DNA from: Pseudohongiella sp.
Lineage (GTDB): Bacteria > Pseudomonadota > Gammaproteobacteria > Pseudomonadales > Pseudohongiellaceae
Reading direction: 5' to 3'
Length of the DNA stretch: 64,000 nt
NCBI GenBank assembly: GCA_030651695.1
Contig: JAUSCD010000029.1
Span: 1 to 64,000, forward strand
In this document: piece after piece, positions 58,374 through 64,000 of the stretch
How the letters are laid out: the number at the start of each line of letters is the position of its first letter
Position numbering within the stretch: the stretch's first letter is position 1
Notes under the pieces: model-generated
Told to the model about the DNA's origin: nothing
Database searches by the model: none
What the model saw: only the letters and a program-made list of their open reading frames with translations
Program-made: the position numbers and the translations under genes

Positions 58374-60054
58374 TTTAATGTTCCCGCCAGCATTTATTAT
58401 GATTCTGGGCGCATTGCTGGTGCCGCTGGTGCGTTCCAGTATCCGGCCGATTGTACTGGTAGCCATACCCGCGCTGACCTTGTTGATGATCTGGAATCTC
58501 GACGACGGAGTTTTGCTTACTGCCAGATTCCTCGGCTACGAGATTGAACTGGTTGAAGCCAGCAATGTCAGGCGGCTGTTCGCCACTATTTTTGCCAGTA
58601 TGTGCATGATTGGCGGGTTGTTTGCATTCAAGCATGCGAAGGTCGCAGAGTTGTCTGCAGCAATGGCATACGCGGCCGGAGCCGTTGGTGTCTCTTTCGC
58701 GGGCGATTTGATTACTCTGTTCCTGTTCTGGGAATTCATGGCGCTGTTCTCAACTGTTGTGGTCTGGTGTGGTGGTACTGAAGCTGCACGGCGTGCAGGT
58801 ATCCGATACGGTGTCATGCACCTTATCGGTGGCATCATTCTGAAAATTGGTATCGAAGGTGTTGCGGTAGAAACCGGCTCGATTCAAATCGCTGCCATGC
58901 AGCTGGAAAGTTTTGCCTCCTGGATGATTTTGGTTGGCATCCTTATCAATGCGGCCGCGCCGCCTGTGTCTGCCTGGTTGTCAGATGCTTATCCGGAAGC
59001 CAGTCCGACTGGCTCTGTGTTCCTGTCGGCGTTTACAACTAAAACGGCAGTTCTTGCGCTGTGGTTGTTGTTCCCAGGACAGTCAGTGCTGATCTGGATT
59101 GGTCTGTATATGATTTTCTACGGCATCATTTTTGCGCTGATGGAAAATGATATGCGCCGGATTCTGGCCTATTCTATTGTTAACCAGGTTGGATTCATGG
59201 TTGTTGGTGTGGGCATAGGCACCGAGTTGGCACTTAATGGCGTAGCAGCACACGCATTTGCACATATCATCTACAAAGCCTTGCTGTTAATGAGTGCTGG
59301 TGCCGTAATGGTACAGACGGGCAAGCGTAAGTGTACCGATCTGGGGGGGCTGTATCGAACAATGCCGGTCACCGCGGTGTGCGGCATAATCGGTGCGCTG
59401 GCTATTTCCGCGTTTCCTTACACCTCAGGTTTTATTTCAAAATCGATGATCAGCCAGGGTGCTGCCTACGGTGAAATGGCATTTGTCTGGTACTGTCTGG
59501 TTGCAGCGTCTGCCGGCGTGTTTCTTCACGCGGGTATCAAATTTCCGTGGTTTGTTTTCTTCCAGAAGGACTCCGGAATGCGGCCGAAAGATCCGTCCTG
59601 GAACATGCAGGCAGCGATGATCATTTTTGCTGCAGCGTGTGTGATTATTGGTGTATTCCCGCACCTGCTGTACCGGTTCCTGCCGTTTGCTGTCGATTAT
59701 GTGCCGTACACAGCAGACCATCTGGTATCCCAGTTACAGTTGTTGCTGTTTGCCGGACTGGCATTTTTTGTAACCCTGCCATTAATGAAACGCACGATGA
59801 CAATCAGTCTTGATGTTGATTTCTTCTATCGCAAACTTGCACCTAAATTATGGCGCGGTTTCGAAAGATTGCTCGTCAAGCTGGCTGATCTGGCCCGTGT
59901 GCTGATCCTCGATCCTGCCCGGCACTTGCCTGCATGGTGGATGCGATTCCATGGTCCGGAAGGTCCGTTGGCCAGAACCTGGCCAACCGGCAGCATGTTG
60001 TTGTGGGTGAGCATCATACTGGTAGTGCTGCTGGTAGGCGCGAGGATTCTTTAA
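58360..60054 (+). CDS. Third antiporter subunit D/NuoL-like protein
   Basis: A 564-residue NuoL/NuoM-type channel protein, about 14 helices. It retains Glu in FLFWEFMALFSTVVVW, Lys in SAFTTKTAVLALWLL, and AHAFAHIIYKALLLMSAGAV. The C-terminal 100 residues have an amphipathic, partly soluble stretch (SLDVDFFYRKLAPKLWRGFERLL) and a last helix. Last gene of the operon before a bidirectional terminator. Confidence 0.9.
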   Translation: MTISDLMFPPAFIMILGALLVPLVRSSIRPIVLVAIPALTLLMIWNLDDGVLLTARFLGYEIELVEASNVRRLFATIFASMCMIGGLFAFKHAKVAELSAAMAYAAGAVGVSFAGDLITLFLFWEFMALFSTVVVWCGGTEAARRAGIRYGVMHLIGGIILKIGIEGVAVETGSIQIAAMQLESFASWMILVGILINAAAPPVSAWLSDAYPEASPTGSVFLSAFTTKTAVLALWLLFPGQSVLIWIGLYMIFYGIIFALMENDMRRILAYSIVNQVGFMVVGVGIGTELALNGVAAHAFAHIIYKALLLMSAGAVMVQTGKRKCTDLGGLYRTMPVTAVCGIIGALAISAFPYTSGFISKSMISQGAAYGEMAFVWYCLVAASAGVFLHAGIKFPWFVFFQKDSGMRPKDPSWNMQAAMIIFAAACVIIGVFPHLLYRFLPFAVDYVPYTADHLVSQLQLLLFAGLAFFVTLPLMKRTMTISLDVDFFYRKLAPKLWRGFERLLVKLADLARVLILDPARHLPAWWMRFHGPEGPLARTWPTGSMLLWVSIILVVLLVGARIL

Positions 60055-60086
60055 GCTTTCCTGTGTACGTATATAAAAAAGCCGCA

Positions 60087-60127
60087 TAAAAAAAGGCCGC
60101 ACCTTTAAAGGGTGCGGCCTTTTTTGT
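60087..60127. terminator. Bidirectional terminator between the antiporter operon and mltD
   Basis: Stem GGCCGCACC (60095-60103) / GGTGCGGCC (60111-60119) flanked by an A-run on the left and a T-run on the right, so it works for both convergent transcripts. Confidence 0.92.
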
Positions 60128-60141
60128 TTGGCTTCCTGGTA

Positions 60142-61866
60142 TCAGGGATTACGCCGGACTATCAGTTCCTGACCGGGGCGAATGATGCTGTTCGCCTGGA
60201 TTCTGTTCCATTCTGTGATCTCGCGTACAGTCACATTGTGCTCACGGGCAATTTTGGCAAGTGTGTCGCCGCGCCTGACCTGGTACTGCGTCGCAGAGTC
60301 CAGGGCCTGATCTGCTGCTGATGCAGAAGAGGGAGTATCATTGGCTGCCAAAGTTACCTGAGGCTGCATTCTCAACGACTGACCTGGTCTCAGCACAGCT
60401 GACGGATCAATATTGTTCCATGTTGCGAGCTCGTCGATGCTGAGCTTGTAACGATTCGCAATAGCCCACAGTGAGTCTCCGCTCCGAACCTGATAGGCGG
60501 TGCTGGGAACGGGTTGTGTGTTCGCAGCTGCCAACAAAGTATTTGGTACAGGCAGGGGATCACCGTCGCGATAGGCGCGTGGAATCAGCAACGTCTGGCC
60601 GGCAACAATGCGGGAATCTGAAAGATTGTTGACCTGTTGCAGAACCGGAACCTGTGTGTTGTGCGCTCTGGCAATTGCGCCCAGTGTGTCACCGGATTTG
60701 ATGACATAACGGTCCCAGGTGATCGGGCTGGTTGCCATATTTGCAAAGTTGGACTCAAACACATCCAGTTTGTCAGCTGGCAACCATACTGTATGTGGTC
60801 CGTCCGGGTGGGTGGCCCATTGCAGATAGCCGGGGTTCAGGCGGAAAACCATGTCAGGATCGAGATCTGCAAGATTGGCGACCAGAGTCAGATCGATCTG
60901 CGAGCCGACATCAACTGCCGCCAGGTAAGGTTGATTGGGGATCTGGCTGAGGCTGACGCCAAATGTTTCAGGATCTGCCATGACATGCGCAAGCCCCAAT
61001 AGCCTGGGAATATGACGCTGGGTTTCGGCTGGCAGCGGCAGTGACCAGAAATCGGTAGGACGATCGCGTCGCTGGTTACGTTCTATAGCGCGCAGGACCG
61101 TGCCTTCACCGGCGTTGTAGGCTGCCAGAGTCAGCAGCCAGTCTCCGCCAAACTGGGCGTTCAGACGTTCAAGATAGTCCAGCGCTGCATTGGTTGAAGC
61201 AATGGGATCGTTGCGACCGTCATACCACCAGTCCCGCTTGAGGCCAAACGTGGTAGCAGTGGCGGCCATAAACTGCCAGAGTCCGGCAGCATTGGCACTT
61301 GATCTGGCATTGGGGTTATATGCGCTTTCAATGACAGGCAGCAGGGCGAGCTCAAGAGGCAGATTGCGACGTTCAATTTCAGCTACAATTTCATAAATGA
61401 ACGGCGCTGAGCGGTCAGTGACTTGCAGCATGTAATCGGGGTTGTTGCTGAACCAGTCAATCTGCCCCTGAATATCGTCATTGTGGTGTTCGAGCGCAAA
61501 GCCGATGCCTTGACTGACCCGAAACCAGACTGTCTGTTCGTGCGCGGGTGTTTCGATACCGTCGCGAATGTCATCAAGTTCCCACACGGGGGAGGCAATA
61601 CTACGCGACTGGCGCATTGCATTAGCTCTTGACTGGGTAATGGCCGCGCGTTCCGATTGAGTGACAATAACGGCTTCTTCCGGCGCGTTTGCGGGCAAAG
61701 TGCTGCAGGCATGCAGCAAAATGGTGCTGGCTATCAGGGCTGCGAGTTTTTTGTGTTTGAACAGGCGCGACGGTCTGATGTTGTTGGGACAGGCGATGAC
61801 CGCTGTCAGGCGTGACGGGTCGGTCGGGTATAAGGTTGCCAGCAAGGGCTTGTTGGGGACAGTCAT
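60142..61866 (-). CDS. mltD: Membrane-bound lytic transglycosylase D with LysM repeats
   Basis: Outer-membrane lipoprotein that cleaves the glycan backbone of peptidoglycan. The 574 residues include a lipobox LLHAC at about residues 51-54, an SLT domain with catalytic Glu in LLPVIESAYNP and AGLWQFMAATATTFGLK and AAYNAGEGTV, and three LysM domains at about 385-430, 455-500 and 525-570. The roughly 35 residues before KHKKLAALIASTILL are unusually long for a signal region, so the true start may be a non-ATG codon downstream. Neighbour order mltD-gloB is conserved. Confidence 0.93.
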   Translation of the reverse strand: MTVPNKPLLATLYPTDPSRLTAVIACPNNIRPSRLFKHKKLAALIASTILLHACSTLPANAPEEAVIVTQSERAAITQSRANAMRQSRSIASPVWELDDIRDGIETPAHEQTVWFRVSQGIGFALEHHNDDIQGQIDWFSNNPDYMLQVTDRSAPFIYEIVAEIERRNLPLELALLPVIESAYNPNARSSANAAGLWQFMAATATTFGLKRDWWYDGRNDPIASTNAALDYLERLNAQFGGDWLLTLAAYNAGEGTVLRAIERNQRRDRPTDFWSLPLPAETQRHIPRLLGLAHVMADPETFGVSLSQIPNQPYLAAVDVGSQIDLTLVANLADLDPDMVFRLNPGYLQWATHPDGPHTVWLPADKLDVFESNFANMATSPITWDRYVIKSGDTLGAIARAHNTQVPVLQQVNNLSDSRIVAGQTLLIPRAYRDGDPLPVPNTLLAAANTQPVPSTAYQVRSGDSLWAIANRYKLSIDELATWNNIDPSAVLRPGQSLRMQPQVTLAANDTPSSASAADQALDSATQYQVRRGDTLAKIAREHNVTVREITEWNRIQANSIIRPGQELIVRRNP

Positions 61867-61959
61867 TAGTGGCAGATATCCAGTATTTCTTGGTCAACAG
61901 TTCGTGTTGGCTATTTCTGTTTGGCTTGCATATTGGCCCGGTCGCGTTGTTCCCGGTCC

Positions 61960-62727
61960 CTAACCCTGATCTTTCCAGCGTCGTAGTGCAGCAAACGTCT
62001 CTATTTCGGAATGCAAGCTTTGCGCCATATTTCGGCCAACATTTGCCTGCAAGCTGTCAGTGTGACAGCGCAAAAACGGATTGGTTCGCTGCTCCAGCAA
62101 AATAGACGAAGGCAATGTGGGTAAGCCTTGCCTGCGTTTGTCTGTTTCGGTTTTTATTCGCTCGGTCAGCGCCGCGTTGTCAGGGTCCGCACGTTGAGCA
62201 AAAGCCAGATTGTTGAGTGTGTACTCATGAGCACAGTAAATCTGAGTGCTTCCGGGAAGTGCTTCAATCTGGCGCAGGGAAGTGTACATCATCTCCGCTG
62301 TGCCCTCAAACAGTCTGCCGCAACCACCGGCAAACAGAGTATCACCGCAAAACAGCGATGGAGTGTCTGCAGGCATATAGTACGCAATGTGGTCCAGAGT
62401 ATGTCCGGGCACCGCCATGACAATGAGTTTGTGACCGAAAACATGAATCTCGTCGGAATCTCTGACCGGGTGGGTGATCCCTTTGATATGTCCTCCGGAG
62501 GGGCCATACACCGGGATGTTCCGTGCCATGCAAAGATCGGCTAGACCGCCAGTGTGATCAGCATGGTGATGTGTGATCAGAATCCCGCTCAGGGTCAATT
62601 GGTTATGTGTTAAAAACTCTTCTACAGGAACCGCGTCTCCGGGATCAACAACAAAAACCTCATTCACATCGTTTTGTATTGCCCAGATATAGTTGTCTTT
62701 GAATGCCGGGATTGGCGTTATAGTCAT
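61960..62727 (-). CDS. gloB: Hydroxyacylglutathione hydrolase (glyoxalase II)
   Basis: Hydrolyses S-lactoylglutathione to lactate in methylglyoxal detoxification. From the ATG at 62727 there are 255 residues of the metallo-beta-lactamase fold: ITPIPAFKDNYIWAI, the metal motif THHHADHTGG, VPGHTLDHIAYY, LFCGDTLFAGGCGR and YCAHEYTLNNLAFA. It shares its start region with the divergent methyltransferase gene. Confidence 0.96.
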   Translation of the reverse strand: MTITPIPAFKDNYIWAIQNDVNEVFVVDPGDAVPVEEFLTHNQLTLSGILITHHHADHTGGLADLCMARNIPVYGPSGGHIKGITHPVRDSDEIHVFGHKLIVMAVPGHTLDHIAYYMPADTPSLFCGDTLFAGGCGRLFEGTAEMMYTSLRQIEALPGSTQIYCAHEYTLNNLAFAQRADPDNAALTERIKTETDKRRQGLPTLPSSILLEQRTNPFLRCHTDSLQANVGRNMAQSLHSEIETFAALRRWKDQG

Positions 62728-62849
62728 CGTTGGCCTCAAATCGGGTCGGTGCTGCAAGGTGAATTGCGTTCAGTATGTTTCCGATGATATCAGATCGGGT
62801 TTGTTGGGGCTGGATCGCAGGTGCTAGAATCGGGCACGAGGAAGCCAAC

Positions 62850-63731
62850 ATGAGACGATTGTTTTCAAGGCAGAATTTTTCCAGCCAGTCCGGGCAGCCT
62901 GATCCGGTTACGCTTGAGCCGATGTTAGCCGAATGGTTGCACTCGCCGCTGGGCGAAGCGTTGCTGGGGGCAGAGCGCGAGCGTCTGGCTCCCATCATCA
63001 GCCGTGTATTTGGTTATCATGTGCTGCAATTGTCATGTGCGCCGGAAATTGACATGTTAGGGGATTGCCCGGTCTGCCATCAGATCCGTTTTGCGCCATC
63101 CTGGAATGAGAGTAGAAATATTCCTGTAGCAGATATTGAGTCTTTGCCGTTGGCTACTGACAGCATGGACGCGGTTCTCCTGCACCATTCTCTTGATTAC
63201 ACGCCGGACAGTCATCGCCTCTTGCGTGAGGCAACCCGCGTTTTGCGCCCTGGAGGGCGTCTCATAATTGTTGGTTTTAATCCGGCAAGTCTGTGGGGAA
63301 TCTCAAAAATTGTGCGCTGGCGGCGGCAGACACCGTGGAATGCGCGCTTCATCTCTCGGCGGCGGTTGACGGACTGGCTCAGTCTGCTGGATTTTCATGT
63401 TGAATCTGTAGGGTACGGGGGCTATCTGCCGCCAGCCCGTCATCCGCGCATACTGGATCTCGCTCCGGACTTCGAACGCTGGCTTGATCGCCTCGGGAAC
63501 CCTACCGGGGCTTTTTATCTGGTGGTCGCCAGTAAACATCGAATACCTTTGATCCCAGTAGTGCCACGATGGAAGCGTATGCGTGCCCCAACTTTGGGTT
63601 CTCCTCTGGCTGAAACCGGGCGTGTGGCCAGCGGACGGGGCACGGTTGTTCCTCTGCGGCCCCGTCGCGAATCTTTAAATCGCCAGGGGCACTCAAACCG
63701 TGGCTTCCCCGATAAGGATAGTGAAGTCTAA
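62850..63731 (+). CDS. SAM-dependent methyltransferase domain protein (YafS-like)
   Basis: Predicted class I methyltransferase, 293 residues from the ATG at 62850 (GAGGAAG upstream). The core shows a weak motif I ([15 protein letters not shown] without the usual Gly triplet), then [46 protein letters not shown], the Ubi/COQ-type post-motif. The position between gloB and rnhA matches E. coli yafS. The C-terminal 60 residues are basic and low-complexity. Substrate unknown. Confidence 0.85.
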   Translation: MRRLFSRQNFSSQSGQPDPVTLEPMLAEWLHSPLGEALLGAERERLAPIISRVFGYHVLQLSCAPEIDMLGDCPVCHQIRFAPSWNESRNIPVADIESLPLATDSMDAVLLHHSLDYTPDSHRLLREATRVLRPGGRLIIVGFNPASLWGISKIVRWRRQTPWNARFISRRRLTDWLSLLDFHVESVGYGGYLPPARHPRILDLAPDFERWLDRLGNPTGAFYLVVASKHRIPLIPVVPRWKRMRAPTLGSPLAETGRVASGRGTVVPLRPRRESLNRQGHSNRGFPDKDSEV

Positions 63732-63739
63732 CTGACTTC

Positions 63740-64000
63740 ATGTTATGGATTGAAAAATTGTCAGAAACTATTGAAATATATACCGATGGGGCTTGCAAAG
63801 GTAACCCCGGAAAAGGTGGTTGGGGTGCTCTTCTCAGATATCGCGATGTGGTTAGGGAACTGTATGGCGCCGAGCAGCTGACCACCAACAACCGTATGGA
63901 ATTGACCGCCGTCATCAAGGCACTCGAGGCTCTGAAACGCCCCGGGTTATCCGTGCGCCTGTTCAGTGACTCGCGTTATGTTCTGAGCGGCATAGAGGAA
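63740..64000 (+). CDS. rnhA: Ribonuclease HI (partial, runs off the right edge)
   Basis: Degrades RNA in RNA/DNA hybrids. The first 87 codons are present, beginning [20 protein letters not shown]. The three metal-binding acids seen so far are Asp16 ([10 protein letters not shown]), Glu54 (NNRMELTA) and Asp77 (FSDSRY), with spacing like E. coli Asp10/Glu48/Asp70. The ATG lies 8 bases after the methyltransferase stop. The C-terminus is outside the window. Confidence 0.95.
   Translation, partial: MLWIEKLSETIEIYTDGACKGNPGKGGWGALLRYRDVVRELYGAEQLTTNNRMELTAVIKALEALKRPGLSVRLFSDSRYVLSGIEE

Overview
The window is a stretch of chromosome from a gammaproteobacterium, at moderate GC (by eye slightly above half). 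Gene order settles the class: lpxB-rnhB-dnaE-accA-tilS, pyrG-kdsA-eno-ftsB-ispD-ispF-truD-pcm-nlpD-rpoS-fdxA-mutS-pncC-recA-recX, tig-clpP-clpX-lon-hupB-ppiD and mltD-gloB-methyltransferase-rnhA are all classic gammaproteobacterial neighbourhoods. The rpoS-fdxA-mutS-pncC-recA-recX order and the FadB type resemble Pseudomonas and its marine relatives. The DUF6502, DUF6316, DUF3034 and Mrp-type genes suggest an aquatic or marine oligotroph, but I cannot name a genus. I saw no tRNA, rRNA, insertion sequence, phage gene or CRISPR array.

Layout. 1-24.3 kb is tightly packed housekeeping DNA: lipid A, replication, fatty acid, CTP, KDO, isoprenoid, division and stress genes, often with 1-4 base start/stop overlaps. 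surE, normally between truD and pcm, is missing, and a DUF368 (polyprenyl-phosphate transporter family) gene sits between pcm and nlpD. recA has a clear LexA box over its promoter. 24.2-28.5 kb is the most unusual block: a minus-strand operon of exported proteins (cupredoxin, DUF3034 outer-membrane barrel, lipoprotein-type truncated globin) diverges from a membrane-anchored class III adenylate cyclase. 28.5-43.4 kb is mixed: a DUF1015-like protein without its signature motif, a family 9 glycosyltransferase, rmlB, an orphan fadB, ttcA-UPF0270-tusA, a FEN-type nuclease with pdxB, alaA, msrB, and a small divergent cluster around a DUF6502 protein. That cluster has two 17-bp palindromic operator-like sites, one exactly filling a promoter spacer, and drives an alpha/beta-hydrolase fold protein that has lost its nucleophile serine.

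43.7-52.3 kb is the proteostasis block (trigger factor, ClpP, ClpX, Lon, HU-beta, PpiD), with a heat-shock-like promoter before lon and clear terminators. 52.6-60.1 kb is one ten-gene operon for a multisubunit cation/proton antiporter related to Mrp/Mnh. Its gene order is atypical, with three large antiporter-type subunits, a separate DUF4040 subunit and an unassigned two-helix membrane protein. 60.1-64.0 kb holds mltD, gloB, a methyltransferase and the beginning of rnhA, which runs off the right edge.

The best candidates for something undescribed are the cupredoxin/barrel/globin/cyclase module (24.2-28.5 kb) and the DUF6502 divergent regulon (40.2-43.1 kb).
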